Position numbers and translations under genes: made by a program. The notes under the pieces are model-generated. The model ran no database searches, was not told the DNA's origin, and saw only the letters and a program-made list of their open reading frames with translations. Positions 25,949 through 34,636 of a stretch of DNA of 64,000 nucleotides are shown in pieces. The stretch's first letter is position 1; every line of letters begins with the position of its first letter. The stretch spans positions 62,001-126,000 of the forward strand of contig NZ_JACJGB010000009.1 in NCBI RefSeq assembly GCF_014164775.1. The letters run 5' to 3'. This DNA is from Tessaracoccus sp. MC1679 (GTDB lineage Bacteria; Actinomycetota; Actinomycetes; Propionibacteriales; Propionibacteriaceae).

Positions 25949-28597
25949 ATGAGGCTCATCCGCGCCCTCGGCGCCACGCTGGCACTCGCCTTCCTCCTGA
26001 TCGGCATCCCGTGGCTGCTGCTCCAGGTGGGGAATCCGACGGCGCTCCTCAACGCGGACTGGGCCACGTCGCTCTTCGTGGCGATGGACAGCCGCCTGGT
26101 CGTGGCCGCGCTGAGCGTGGTGGGCTGGGTGGCGTGGGCGGTCCTGGCCCTCACCGTCGTCTTCGAGCTGCTGTCCGTGGCCACCCGACGGCGGGTCGCG
26201 GTGGCTCTGCCGGGCACCGGCTGGCTCCGGCCCGTCATCGGGGCGCTGGTGTTGGCGGCTGTCGCGGCGCCCAACGCGGCGGTGGCCGACACGGTCGCGG
26301 CGCCTGGTGGCCCCGCTGATGCGTCCGGGGGGCGCGCATCGGTCTCGGCCCGCGCCGAGGCCTCCGTGTCCGATGAGGCGGCAGGGTCGCGCACCTACCT
26401 GGTCCAGCCGGGCGACGGACTGTGGGGGGTGGCCGAGCAGGAGCTGGGCGAGGGAGGCCGCTGGCGGGAGCTGGTGGCCCTGAACCCCGGGCTCACTGAG
26501 TCCACTCGGCTCGAGGCCGGGACGCGGCTGGTCCTCCCCGAGGAAGCAGCCGTGGTTGCCGTGGAGGAGGGTGACACGCTGTGGTCCATCGCGGCGGACG
26601 AGCTCGGGGATCCCGAGCGGTGGCCGGAGATCCACCGGCTCAATCAACAGCGCATCACAGACCCGGACCAGATCGACACCGGTTGGGTCCTCAGCGTCCC
26701 CGTTGCCGCTGAGCCGGTCGTCGAGGTTGTCCCAGTGGCTGCGGCGCCGGCGGATCCCCTTCCTGACGAAGTCGCGGTTGAGTCCTCGCTCAGTGACCCC
26801 ACCGACACCTCCACGCCCAGCCGCCCGCCGGCCACTCCGCGGCCGGACGAAGGTGCCGCGGACCCGCTCCCCGGTCCACCCACCGTTGCCCCATCTGAGC
26901 GCGCCGACGAAGCCGCGGCCGCCGTGTCCTCGATGGTTGACGCGGACGACGGCGTGGCCGAGGTGCTCGGCCCCATCGGAGCCATCCTGGCCAGCGGCAT
27001 CGTGGCGGGCCTGGCCTCACGGCGTCGCCTGCAGCTTCTCGGCCGTGCGATGGGCCGCAGAGCCATCCCGGTCTCACCTCCACTCGCCCGCTTCTGGGCG
27101 GCGCTGGCGAGGCGGGCGGAGGAGGCGGAGCCAGGGCAGTCGGCCACCGCCGTCGTCCTCGGGTGGACCGCTGAGGGCGAGACGGTCGCGGCGGACGTGG
27201 AGCGGGAGCGGGCGCTGATCCTCACCGGGCCGGCTACGGCGTCGGCGCTGGCCGCTGTGGTGACGGGCCTCAGCTGCGCGCCCTGGGCCGATGAGACGCA
27301 GCTTGTCCTGGTGGGCGGCACCGAATGGGCCGACGCCCTGGATGATCCCCGGATCAGCGCCACGCACACCGTCGAGGACGGCGTCCTGGCCCTCACCAGA
27401 CTCTGCAGCCAACGGCGCCTCGCCATGGCCGGTCGCACCCTCCCCCAGCTCCGCGAGGACGCGGACCTGGCCGGCGTGTGGCAGCCGGTGGTGGTGGTGT
27501 TCGTGTCGACGGTGAACCCGGTGCAGCTGGATGCCATCGCCGATGCCCTCGCCCTCGGTGAGGTGGGCGTGAGCGTGGTCGTCGGATCGGAGTCCGCCAC
27601 CCAGCTCGGCTCGCACCCCGTGACGGTCGATGATCGCTCAGGCACCTGGCGGGGTCAGTCGTTCACGCCCCAACTGCTGACCCAGCCGGCCCGCAGGGCA
27701 GTGCTTGAACTGTTCCGCGCAGCCGGCAGCACAGACACAGAGCAGGCTCCGTGGTGGCGCTCGGAGGACGAGCTTCCCCCCAACGTGACGCCCCTTCCGC
27801 ACTCACCCAGACCGTACGAGGACGCCCCCATGACCGGACGGCTCAGCACTCCCGAGCACCCGATGCTGCTCCTCCTCGGGGATCCGGACCTGATCGGCGC
27901 CGCCGGAGACGTTCCTGGGCGCGCCGTGGGCCAGTGCCTCGAGTACTGCGCCTGGCTCCTGGAGAACCCCGGATCCACGCCGACGGCCATGACGCGTGCG
28001 CTGCTGATCGCCGAGACCACCCGTCGCTCCAACACCAGCCGCCTGCGCAGCTGGCTGGGCGACGCCCCGGACGGGGTGCAGTACCTGCCGGATGCGTACT
28101 CGGGGAGGGTGTCGCTGGATCCGAGGGTGTCCTCGGACTGGGAGCAGTTCCGCACCATGCTGAGCGGCGGCGTGAACCTGTCCTCGGACGCTGCTCTCGT
28201 GGCGGCGCTGCGCCTGGTGCGCGGCGAACCCCTTGGCTCCTTCGAGTTCCAATGGGGCTGGGCGCACCAGCTGCGCTCGGACATGGTGTCCATGGTCGTG
28301 GACGCGGCCAGTGTGCTGGCGGACCGGGCGCTGGAGCGCAGCGCGGCCGAGGCCGCCCTCTGGGCGGTACGAAGGGGACGTCTCGCTGCGCCCTCGAACG
28401 ACGCCCTCGCATCGCGGGAGATCCTGGCCCTCGCCCTGGCCGGTCGTTCCTCCGAGGCCAACGGCGCCGCGGTGGCCCTGACCCGGACGGCCCGCGCCGA
28501 GGGCCGTGACCTGGCGCCGGACCTCTCCAGGCGAATCCAGGCCGCGCTCCACGCACCGTCGGCCCGCCGTGCAATGGCGGGGGCCCCCGAGGCGTGA
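25949..28597 (+). CDS. LysM-domain membrane protein with BTAD-like C-terminus
   Basis: An 882-residue protein. Three membrane helices lie in residues 1-115. Two LysM peptidoglycan-binding repeats follow: YLVQPGDGLWGVAEQELG (about 150) and VAVEEGDTLWSIAADELG (about 200). After a Pro/Asp/Glu linker there is another helix (about residue 345) and a large soluble C-terminal region, ending in a helical repeat resembling the bacterial transcriptional activator (BTAD) domain. This architecture is frequent next to actinobacterial tad loci; it may link the pilus to the cell wall. The ATG has GAGGAGG upstream, and the gene closes the tad operon. The exact role is unknown. Confidence 0.82.
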   Translation: MRLIRALGATLALAFLLIGIPWLLLQVGNPTALLNADWATSLFVAMDSRLVVAALSVVGWVAWAVLALTVVFELLSVATRRRVAVALPGTGWLRPVIGALVLAAVAAPNAAVADTVAAPGGPADASGGRASVSARAEASVSDEAAGSRTYLVQPGDGLWGVAEQELGEGGRWRELVALNPGLTESTRLEAGTRLVLPEEAAVVAVEEGDTLWSIAADELGDPERWPEIHRLNQQRITDPDQIDTGWVLSVPVAAEPVVEVVPVAAAPADPLPDEVAVESSLSDPTDTSTPSRPPATPRPDEGAADPLPGPPTVAPSERADEAAAAVSSMVDADDGVAEVLGPIGAILASGIVAGLASRRRLQLLGRAMGRRAIPVSPPLARFWAALARRAEEAEPGQSATAVVLGWTAEGETVAADVERERALILTGPATASALAAVVTGLSCAPWADETQLVLVGGTEWADALDDPRISATHTVEDGVLALTRLCSQRRLAMAGRTLPQLREDADLAGVWQPVVVVFVSTVNPVQLDAIADALALGEVGVSVVVGSESATQLGSHPVTVDDRSGTWRGQSFTPQLLTQPARRAVLELFRAAGSTDTEQAPWWRSEDELPPNVTPLPHSPRPYEDAPMTGRLSTPEHPMLLLLGDPDLIGAAGDVPGRAVGQCLEYCAWLLENPGSTPTAMTRALLIAETTRRSNTSRLRSWLGDAPDGVQYLPDAYSGRVSLDPRVSSDWEQFRTMLSGGVNLSSDAALVAALRLVRGEPLGSFEFQWGWAHQLRSDMVSMVVDAASVLADRALERSAAEAALWAVRRGRLAAPSNDALASREILALALAGRSSEANGAAVALTRTARAEGRDLAPDLSRRIQAALHAPSARRAMAGAPEA

Positions 28598-28601
28598 GCT
28601 C

Positions 28602-29126
28602 CTAGACCAGTCCGAGGCCCGCCAGCGAGGACCTCTTCGCCAGGGCTGGGCGCAGTGCGTCGCGGCCCGGCTCACCGAAGACCTCGAGGAAACCGTCGAC
28701 GAACAGCGGGGGCAACTCCTCCGCCGGGCTCCCGGCTCGGCATTCCACCAGCGCCGCCAGCGCGGTCGCGGCATCCTTGGCCGCCTTGGCGCGCAGCTGG
28801 TCTGGCTGCAGCCGATTCATCCCCCACACCACCGACGAGTATTGGGGATCGGTCAGGCAGGTCTGGAAGTAGACGGCTGCGGCGTCGCGCAGCTGGTCCT
28901 GCACAGCCGGCAGCCCCACCGCGGCGACGGCGGCCCGCACCTCGCGCCCGGCGTAGAAGCCATCGAGGGCGCGTCGAACCTGGGTGAGGCTGGGAGTGAG
29001 TCGATCCTGGCGGGCATGCACCAGGATGGTCAGCCAGAAGCCGAGGAACCTGTCCCCGTCGTCGCGCTTGCCGTAGCGGGCGCGGCGCAGCGTGGGATCA
29101 AGCTCATCGCGGGGGGCCTCCACCAT
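28602..29126 (-). CDS. conserved hypothetical protein
   Basis: A 174-residue, mostly helical soluble protein that I do not recognise. Visible features are a charged start, FLGFWLTILVHARQ (about residue 28), AAAVYFQTCLTDPQYSSVVWGMNRL in the middle, and Ala-rich helices after it. It converges with the LysM gene, four bases apart. The ATG at 29126 has TAGGTT six bases upstream and no Shine-Dalgarno, so it is likely leaderless. Confidence 0.6.
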   Translation of the reverse strand: MVEAPRDELDPTLRRARYGKRDDGDRFLGFWLTILVHARQDRLTPSLTQVRRALDGFYAGREVRAAVAAVGLPAVQDQLRDAAAVYFQTCLTDPQYSSVVWGMNRLQPDQLRAKAAKDAATALAALVECRAGSPAEELPPLFVDGFLEVFGEPGRDALRPALAKRSSLAGLGLV

Positions 29127-29132
29127 GCCCGC

Positions 29133-29138
29133 AACCTA
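29133..29138 (-). promoter_or_regulatory. leaderless-type -10 element
   Basis: TAGGTT, six bases before the ATG at 29126. Confidence 0.55.
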
Positions 29139-29170
29139 CCACCGTGCTGGACGCGGCCCACGCCCCGCAG

Positions 29171-30076
29171 TCAGCCTGCCAGGGCGAGCGCGCGGGCCAC
29201 GATGATGGCCACGAACACCGCCGCCAACAGACCCACCAACGGCCACTGCCAGGCGGCGCGGCGCTCCTTGGGCAGGTACATGATCAAGGCCGCCGTCGCC
29301 GCGCCGCCGAGGAGGCCGCCGAGGTGCCCCTGCCAGCTGATGCCCGCCCAGGTGAACGACAGGACGACGTTGAGCCCGAGCCAGAACAGGATGCCGCGCA
29401 CGTCCCCCTTGTGCCTGACCGCGATCAGCAGCAGAGCCCCCATCAAGCCATAGATGGCGCCGGAGGCTCCGATGGTGGAGAGGAATGGCACCGAGAAGAG
29501 CATCACGGCGGCCGAGCCTCCCAGCAGCGCCACCAGGTAGACCGCCAAGTACCGCGCCCGGCCGAGCACCTGCTCGATGGTGGGCCCGAGCAGCCACAGC
29601 ACCAGCATGTTGAACAGGATGTGGAAGGGGGCGGCGTGGGTGAAGCCGGAGGTGATCACCTGCCAGGGGGCGCCCGTGGCCACCCCCGCCTGCCACACGT
29701 AGCCCTCCGCGGCGCATCCCGCCGCGTCCGTGAGCAGGATCTGCTCCCCCACCGGGCAGATCCCCTGCGGGGTCAGTGCGAACAGGTTGAACAGGGACCC
29801 GAACGAGCCCCCCGTCATCAGGACGCCCGCGAACACGACGACGTTGATCACGATCAGCGCGATCGAGGTGGCGCGCGGGTTGGCCGCCCGGGTCCCCCCG
29901 TAGGGGAGCTGGAGTTGCCGGGTCTCGCGGTGGCCGCGGGAGACGCACTCAGGGCACTGGAAGCCAACCGAGCCGGGGATCATGCACTGCGGGCAGATAG
30001 GCCGGTCGCAGCGCTGGCACGCGATCCGCGTGGGTTGATCGGGGTGTCGATAACACGTCGACGACTCGGCATCCAT
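29171..30076 (-). CDS. rhomboid intramembrane serine protease with N-terminal zinc-ribbon
   Basis: A 301-residue membrane protease. Residues 8-43 hold four Cys pairs and a His (CYRHP, CQRC, CPQC, CPEC), a B-box-like zinc-binding region typical of actinobacterial rhomboids. Six or seven helices follow. The catalytic Ser is in GASGAIYG (about residue 205) and the His in WQGHLGGLLGG (about 252). It cleaves membrane-embedded helices; substrates are unknown. The ATG at 30076 has TACGCT six bases upstream, supporting a leaderless start over a longer frame reaching 30214. Confidence 0.92.
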   Translation of the reverse strand: MDAESSTCYRHPDQPTRIACQRCDRPICPQCMIPGSVGFQCPECVSRGHRETRQLQLPYGGTRAANPRATSIALIVINVVVFAGVLMTGGSFGSLFNLFALTPQGICPVGEQILLTDAAGCAAEGYVWQAGVATGAPWQVITSGFTHAAPFHILFNMLVLWLLGPTIEQVLGRARYLAVYLVALLGGSAAVMLFSVPFLSTIGASGAIYGLMGALLLIAVRHKGDVRGILFWLGLNVVLSFTWAGISWQGHLGGLLGGAATAALIMYLPKERRAAWQWPLVGLLAAVFVAIIVARALALAG

Positions 30077-30082
30077 GCGACG

Positions 30083-30088
30083 AGCGTA
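30083..30088 (-). promoter_or_regulatory. leaderless-type -10 element
   Basis: TACGCT, six bases before the rhomboid ATG at 30076. Confidence 0.6.
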
Positions 30089-30158
30089 CCCAGCCGCCGC
30101 AGCGGGGCGGCTCCGTGGTTGTGGGCTGAGGGCCCGGGCTGGACGGGCTCGGGGGCTG

Positions 30159-30353
30159 CTACTGCCCGACGGGCCGGCGCGACGCCGCCCAGGCCTCGCG
30201 GAACTCGGGATCATCCATGACCAGGTACACCAGGCCGCAGTCCTGCGGCCCCGTCACACTTGCCTGGCACAGGGTGCACGGCTCCCCCGGGCGCAGCGGG
30301 CACTTCGCGTCGGGTCGTCGCCGCGGGAGGGAGGGCTGGGGTGCCTTGAGCAT
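30159..30353 (-). CDS. DUF6767-like small cysteine protein
   Basis: A 64-residue protein with CPLRPGEPCTLCQ followed by GPQDCGLVYLVMDD: four cysteines that could hold a metal. The pattern matches the small actinobacterial DUF6767 family as I remember it; function unknown. I chose the ATG at 30353 because TAGAAT lies ten bases upstream; ATG at 30365 is possible. It is divergent from the YibE/F gene. Confidence 0.65.
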   Translation of the reverse strand: MLKAPQPSLPRRRPDAKCPLRPGEPCTLCQASVTGPQDCGLVYLVMDDPEFREAWAASRRPVGQ

Positions 30354-30407
30354 CGTGCGTCCCATTCTAGGGCGAGCGGTCTTGGCCACTCCGGGCGGGT
30401 GGGCCGG

Positions 30408-30413
30408 TAAGTT
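30408..30413 (+). promoter_or_regulatory. leaderless-type -10 element
   Basis: TAAGTT followed by GTGCCC and the ATG at 30420. The same TANNNT-GTGCCC-ATG arrangement occurs at 43469. Confidence 0.6.
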
Positions 30414-30419
30414 GTGCCC

Positions 30420-31667
30420 ATGGGTCACGGGCATGGGCACGGGCACGGCAGCCACGGGGTCGTCGAGGTGGGCCAGCGCGCCCGCACCCTGCTGACCGGC
30501 CTGCTGGTGGTGTTCGGCGTCCTCGCCATCGCCGGGCTGATCTGGCTGTGGCCCAGCCAGAGCGAGGTGTCGGCGGCGCTCAACAAGATCTCCGACGCCC
30601 CGGGAGTCACCTACGAGCAGGCCACCATCGACTCGATCGCGGACGGATGCGAGTCCTCCGTCGAGACCCCGACGGGCACGGCCGCGTGCATGACCGCCAC
30701 CGTCACACTCACGTCAGGGCCGGACGCCGGTGAGCAGGCCGCCGTGGAGCTCACCGGCCCCAACGTGCACAACGGGCTGCGGGCCGGCGACACCATCGAG
30801 GTGGCGCGCGTGCCTACCTCTGACGGCATCCACTACGCGTTCAACGGCATCAACAGGCTGCCGGTGCTTCTCGCGATGGCGGCGCTGTTCACTGTGGCGG
30901 TGGTCGCGGTGGCGCGCTGGCGCGGGTTGTTCGCGCTGCTGGGGCTGGTCATCGCCGGCGGAATCCTGTTGGGCTTCATGCTGCCGGCCATCATCGTCGG
31001 GAAGCCGGGGATGGCGGTGGCGCTGTCCGGGTCCACGGTGATCATGTTCATCGTCCTGTACGTGGCCCACGGGGTGTCGATGCGAACGTCGGCGGCGCTG
31101 GCCGGCACCCTCCTGGGGCTCGCCGTCACCACCACGCTGGGGTCGATCGCCGTCGGTGCGGCACGCCTGTCCGGCTTCGCCGAGGAGAACGAGTACGACC
31201 TGGCCCAACTCGCCCCGGGCATCAACTTCCAGGAACTGCTGATGGTGGGCATCATCATCGGCGGTCTGGGCGTGCTCAACGACGTGACCATCACGCAGGC
31301 CTCGGCCGTGTGGGAGCTGCGGGCCGCCGCGCCGGAGTGGACGCGGTCAAAGGTGTTCTCGGCGGGCATGCGGATCGGGCGCGATCACATCGCGTCCACC
31401 ATCTACACCATCGTGTTCGCCTACGCCGGTGGCGCCCTGACCATCCTGCTGCTGCTGTTCTTCACCACCCGGGAGCCGCTGGACCTGTTCGGGTTGGAGC
31501 TGTTCGCCGGGGAGGGCGTGCGCACATTCGCCTCGGCGATCGGGCTGATCCTCGCGGTGCCCATCACGACCGGCATTGCGGCGCTCACAGTCGGCCCCGC
31601 ACGGGAGTCGCACGAGCCGCCCAAGCACAGCGGCCCCGTCGCCGACCCCGCCGTCGAGACGGCCTGA
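30420..31667 (+). CDS. YibE/F family membrane protein
   Basis: A 415-residue membrane protein. It opens with a Gly-His repeat (MGHGHGHGHGSHG) that could bind metal, has one helix (about 24-45), an extracytoplasmic beta-rich domain (about 50-140), and then about seven helices with GVLNDVTITQASAVWEL (about residue 283), the conserved YibE/F stretch. The family is thought to be transport-related but has no proven substrate. The ATG at 30420 follows TAAGTT by six bases. It ends in a hairpin shared with the convergent NifU-like gene. Confidence 0.85.
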   Translation: MGHGHGHGHGSHGVVEVGQRARTLLTGLLVVFGVLAIAGLIWLWPSQSEVSAALNKISDAPGVTYEQATIDSIADGCESSVETPTGTAACMTATVTLTSGPDAGEQAAVELTGPNVHNGLRAGDTIEVARVPTSDGIHYAFNGINRLPVLLAMAALFTVAVVAVARWRGLFALLGLVIAGGILLGFMLPAIIVGKPGMAVALSGSTVIMFIVLYVAHGVSMRTSAALAGTLLGLAVTTTLGSIAVGAARLSGFAEENEYDLAQLAPGINFQELLMVGIIIGGLGVLNDVTITQASAVWELRAAAPEWTRSKVFSAGMRIGRDHIASTIYTIVFAYAGGALTILLLLFFTTREPLDLFGLELFAGEGVRTFASAIGLILAVPITTGIAALTVGPARESHEPPKHSGPVADPAVETA

Positions 31668-31684
31668 CCCCGCCGTCGAGACGG
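31644..31684 (+). repeat. 19-bp direct repeat at a gene end
   Basis: GACCCCGCCGTCGAGACGG occurs at 31644-31662 and 31666-31684. The first copy is inside the last codons of the YibE/F gene, and the second covers its stop and the loop of the terminator. Confidence 0.7.
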
Positions 31685-31697
31685 ACGGCGGGGGTCA
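31665..31697. terminator. bidirectional terminator containing both stop codons
   Basis: TGACCCCGCCGTC (31665-31677) pairs with 31684-31697 with one bulged G. The outermost bases are the TGA of the YibE/F gene and, on the other strand, the TGA of the NifU-like gene. Confidence 0.7.
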
Positions 31698-32261
31698 GCG
31701 GCCGCGACCCGGGACCGGCAGCCCCAACCATCCCCGCGACCTGTGGTGCGCCCCTCCCACCCGCTCGACCCCGCCCAGCAGCGGGTAGCGCTCGCGCACG
31801 GCAGCCTCGATCCGCTCGTGGAGCGTCGAGCTGGCGGCTGGGCAGTCCTCGCACGCGCCGCCGAAGTCCAGCGTCAACCGCCCGCCCTCCGCGGCCGCGA
31901 CCGTGATGACGCCCCCGTGAGATTCGACGTAGCCGGCGAGTTCGCCGTCGAGGATCTCCCGGGCGATCAGGCCGAGCAGCTCGTCGGATCCCTCGTCGAC
32001 CTCCCAGCCGGGCAGGTCGACGGCCGACGAGACCGCGTCCCGGATCCGCGGCCCGTGCTCGGTCCACGTGTGGTCCGGGGCGAGCCACGTCCACACTCCC
32101 CCACGTTCGACGAACGCCTTGGTCAGCACCCCGTACTCGAGCAGCGGGCCGAGGGTGCCGGGGGCGGAGACCACGCGCCCCACCGGCAGGTCGACGTCCG
32201 TGACCCACCGGACCGCCGCGGGCTCTCCGGGGACGGCCTGGGGATGGATGCTGCGCTTCAC
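31695..32261 (-). CDS. NifU C-terminal-domain protein coupled to feoB
   Basis: A 188-residue protein. The N-terminal 100 residues resemble the Nfu N-domain (WVTDVDLPVG, LGPLLEYGVLTKAFVERGGVW), and the C-terminal part carries LTLDFGGACEDCPAASSTLHERI (cysteines about residue 134-137), the Cys-x2-Cys motif of NifU-type Fe-S scaffold domains. The GTG start overlaps the feoB stop as GTGA, so it is the third gene of a feoA-feoB operon. It may carry Fe-S clusters or act as an accessory to iron uptake; the functional link to Feo is inference from the overlap. Confidence 0.82.
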   Translation of the reverse strand: MKRSIHPQAVPGEPAAVRWVTDVDLPVGRVVSAPGTLGPLLEYGVLTKAFVERGGVWTWLAPDHTWTEHGPRIRDAVSSAVDLPGWEVDEGSDELLGLIAREILDGELAGYVESHGGVITVAAAEGGRLTLDFGGACEDCPAASSTLHERIEAAVRERYPLLGGVERVGGAHHRSRGWLGLPVPGRGR

Positions 32262-34189
32262 AGGAGTGCTCCGACGATCGAGTGGGCAAGGAACGCCATC
32301 AGCCACGCGATGACCCCGAGGTGCACGAAGGCGATCAGCGGCCAGCGCCAGGTGCCGGTCTCGCGCCGCATCACGGCGAGGGTGGACATGCACTGCAGCG
32401 CGTAGACGAAGAACACCAGCAGAGCCGCGATGGTGGGCGGCGTGAAGACCTTCTCCCCGGCGCGGGGCCCCTCGGTGTGGGTCATCGCCTCGAGCGCGGC
32501 GGTGGGGTCCTCCGGGTCCGAGGCGGCGGCCACCTGGCCCAACGTCGAGACGAACACCTCGCGGGCGGCCAGGGAGGAGATGACGCCCACGTTGACGCGC
32601 CAGTCGAAGCCGAGCGGCTCGAACACGGGTCCGATGGCTCGCCCCACGGCGGCGGCGGCCGAGTGGTCCAGCGTGTAGGCCGTCACCGCGACACTGTCAG
32701 CCGGGTCCACCCCAGCCTCGAGCAACTCGTCGGTACCGCGGATCGGCAGGTTGAGCAGCGCCCACAGCACGACGGTGGTGACCAGGATGATGGAGGTGAT
32801 CTTGCGCAGGAAGGCCTTGCACGCGTCCCATACGGAGATCAGCACGGTGCGCAGCCGCGGCATCCGGTAGCTGGGCATCTCCATGTAGAACGGCAGGCTC
32901 ATGCCGGAGCGTCCGACGATGCGCTTCCAGAACCAGGCCGACGTCATGGCGGAGGCGGCCCCCATCAGGTACAGCCCGAACATGATCAGGCCCTGCGCAC
33001 CGATGGGGCCCCAGCGCAGGTCCGGCGGCACCAGCATCCCGATGAGCAGCACGTACACGGGCAGCCGCGCGGAGCAGGTCATCAGCGGGGCCGCCATCAT
33101 GGTGGCGAGCCTGTCCTTGGCCGACGGCAGGGTGCGGGTGGCCATGATGCCGGGGATGGCGCACGCCATGGAGCTGAGCAGTGCGACGAACGCGCGACCC
33201 TCCAGCCCCGCGGTGGCCATCACCCGATCCATCAGGTACGCGGCCCGCGACAGGTAGCCGGAGCCCTCCAGCAGCGAGATGAGCACGAACAGCAGCGCGA
33301 TCTGGGGCAGGAAGACCAGCACCCCGCCGACGCCGGCCAGCAGCGCGTCAGCGACGAACCGGCCCAGCCACTCCACCGGGATCGACGACCGGGCCACGTC
33401 ACCCAACCAGGCGAAGGCAGCCTCGATCCACCCCTGCACCGGGGCCGCGACCATGAAGATGGTCTGGAAGAACGCGAACATCGTCGCGAAGAACACCAGT
33501 GACCCCCACACGGGGTGCAGCAGCACCCCGTCGAGGCGGCCGGTGCGCGAGTCGGGGTCGGGAGGCGCGAAGTGCGCGGCCTGGAGGATGGATCTGGCCC
33601 AGCCGGTCACCTCGTCCGGCTCGGTGGGCGGCGGCAGCGGCGGGGCGGGCCAGGCCGACGGTGCGGCCAGCACGTCGCGCAGTGCCTCAACCCCCCGTCG
33701 CTCCCCCGCCACCACGGGCAGGACCTTGACGCCCAGCGCCCGTCCGAGCCGCTCCGGGTCCACCCGGCCGCCGCGTCGGAGCAGCTCGTCGACGAAGGTG
33801 AGGACCACGACGGTGGGCAGGCCGGCCTGCTGCACCTGCGAGACAAGGCCGAGTCCGCGGCGGAGGTGGGTGGCGTCCACCACCACGACGAGGCCGGCGA
33901 GCTCGTGGGCCTCCTCCAACACCTGCGCGACGATCTCCTCGTCAGGGCTGATCGGGTCCAGCGAGTAGGTGCCCGGGAGGTCCTCCACGATGACGGGGCC
34001 GGCCGGGGTGTCCACCCGCCCCTCGTATCGCGACACCGTCACCCCGGGATAGTTGCCCGTCTTGGCCCGCAGGCCGGTCAGGCCGTTGAAGAGGGTGGTC
34101 TTGCCGGCGTTGGGGCTTCCGACGAGCGCGACCCGGGCGGCGTCGGGCAGCACGGGCGCTGCGGAGGTTCCGCCGTGGTGGTGGGTCAT
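32258..34189 (-). CDS. feoB: ferrous iron transporter FeoB
   Basis: A 643-residue membrane protein with an N-terminal G domain and about eight to ten C-terminal helices including two GATE-type repeats. G1 is GSPNAGKT (about residue 25), G3 is EDLPGTYSL (about 70). The G4 position reads LTFVDE instead of the usual Asn-Met-x-Asp, so the Asn that reads guanine appears replaced by Thr. It imports Fe2+. The start overlaps the feoA stop (ATGA), and the stop overlaps the NifU-like start. It is about 130 residues shorter than E. coli FeoB, normal for actinobacteria. Confidence 0.93.
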   Translation of the reverse strand: MTHHHGGTSAAPVLPDAARVALVGSPNAGKTTLFNGLTGLRAKTGNYPGVTVSRYEGRVDTPAGPVIVEDLPGTYSLDPISPDEEIVAQVLEEAHELAGLVVVVDATHLRRGLGLVSQVQQAGLPTVVVLTFVDELLRRGGRVDPERLGRALGVKVLPVVAGERRGVEALRDVLAAPSAWPAPPLPPPTEPDEVTGWARSILQAAHFAPPDPDSRTGRLDGVLLHPVWGSLVFFATMFAFFQTIFMVAAPVQGWIEAAFAWLGDVARSSIPVEWLGRFVADALLAGVGGVLVFLPQIALLFVLISLLEGSGYLSRAAYLMDRVMATAGLEGRAFVALLSSMACAIPGIMATRTLPSAKDRLATMMAAPLMTCSARLPVYVLLIGMLVPPDLRWGPIGAQGLIMFGLYLMGAASAMTSAWFWKRIVGRSGMSLPFYMEMPSYRMPRLRTVLISVWDACKAFLRKITSIILVTTVVLWALLNLPIRGTDELLEAGVDPADSVAVTAYTLDHSAAAAVGRAIGPVFEPLGFDWRVNVGVISSLAAREVFVSTLGQVAAASDPEDPTAALEAMTHTEGPRAGEKVFTPPTIAALLVFFVYALQCMSTLAVMRRETGTWRWPLIAFVHLGVIAWLMAFLAHSIVGALL

Positions 34190-34476
34190 GCGGAGACGAG
34201 GATCCGCCGCGCCTCAGCCCGGCGCAGCACGATCTCGATGCCGCCCACGCGGAACATCAACGGGTCGCCGAGCGGCGCCTGCCTCAGCCTGATCACGGGT
34301 TCTCCCGGCGTGAATCCGAGGTCGAAGAGGCGCCGCGCGACGACGTCGTTGGCGTCGAAGGCGGCGATGGTGGCCGCCTCGCCTACCCTCAGTGCGTCCA
34401 GTGCGCGCGTCGTCCCGGCGTCCAGCTGTTGGGCTGTGATGCACCGACGGCTCACGAAGCGCTCCACGAGGGTCAT
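34186..34476 (-). CDS. feoA: FeoA family protein
   Basis: A 96-residue protein with the SH3-like FeoA core in the last 70 residues (ARRLFDLGFTPGEPVIRLRQAPLGDPLMFRVGGIEIVLRRAEA). FeoA helps FeoB function, probably by binding it in the cytoplasm. The first 25 residues are an unusual extension before the core. It is the first gene of feoA-feoB-NifU. The ATG at 34476 has TAGCTT six bases upstream and no Shine-Dalgarno sequence. Confidence 0.9.
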   Translation of the reverse strand: MTLVERFVSRRCITAQQLDAGTTRALDALRVGEAATIAAFDANDVVARRLFDLGFTPGEPVIRLRQAPLGDPLMFRVGGIEIVLRRAEARRILVSA

Positions 34477-34478
34477 GG

Positions 34479-34504
34479 AATTAAGCTAACACTGCGGTTG
34501 TCAA
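34479..34504 (-). promoter_or_regulatory. feoA promoter region with possible iron-box remnant
   Basis: TAGCTT (34488-34483) lies six bases before the feoA ATG. TTGACA is at 34504-34499, only ten bases upstream of it, so it may not be its -35 box. On the plus strand TTAAGCTAAC resembles the core of a DtxR/IdeR box, but only about ten of nineteen consensus positions fit. Confidence 0.4.
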
Positions 34505-34636
34505 TTGCGACCCCGGGGGTCAGTTATGAGCTGAGGCTGTCCTAACCCCGCAGTCGTGCCACGTCGCCTCTGCGAAGTCCCCACCCCCGCACGCGGGCCG
34601 TGGATAGGGTGGAGGAGCAGTCAACTGGAGGACACC

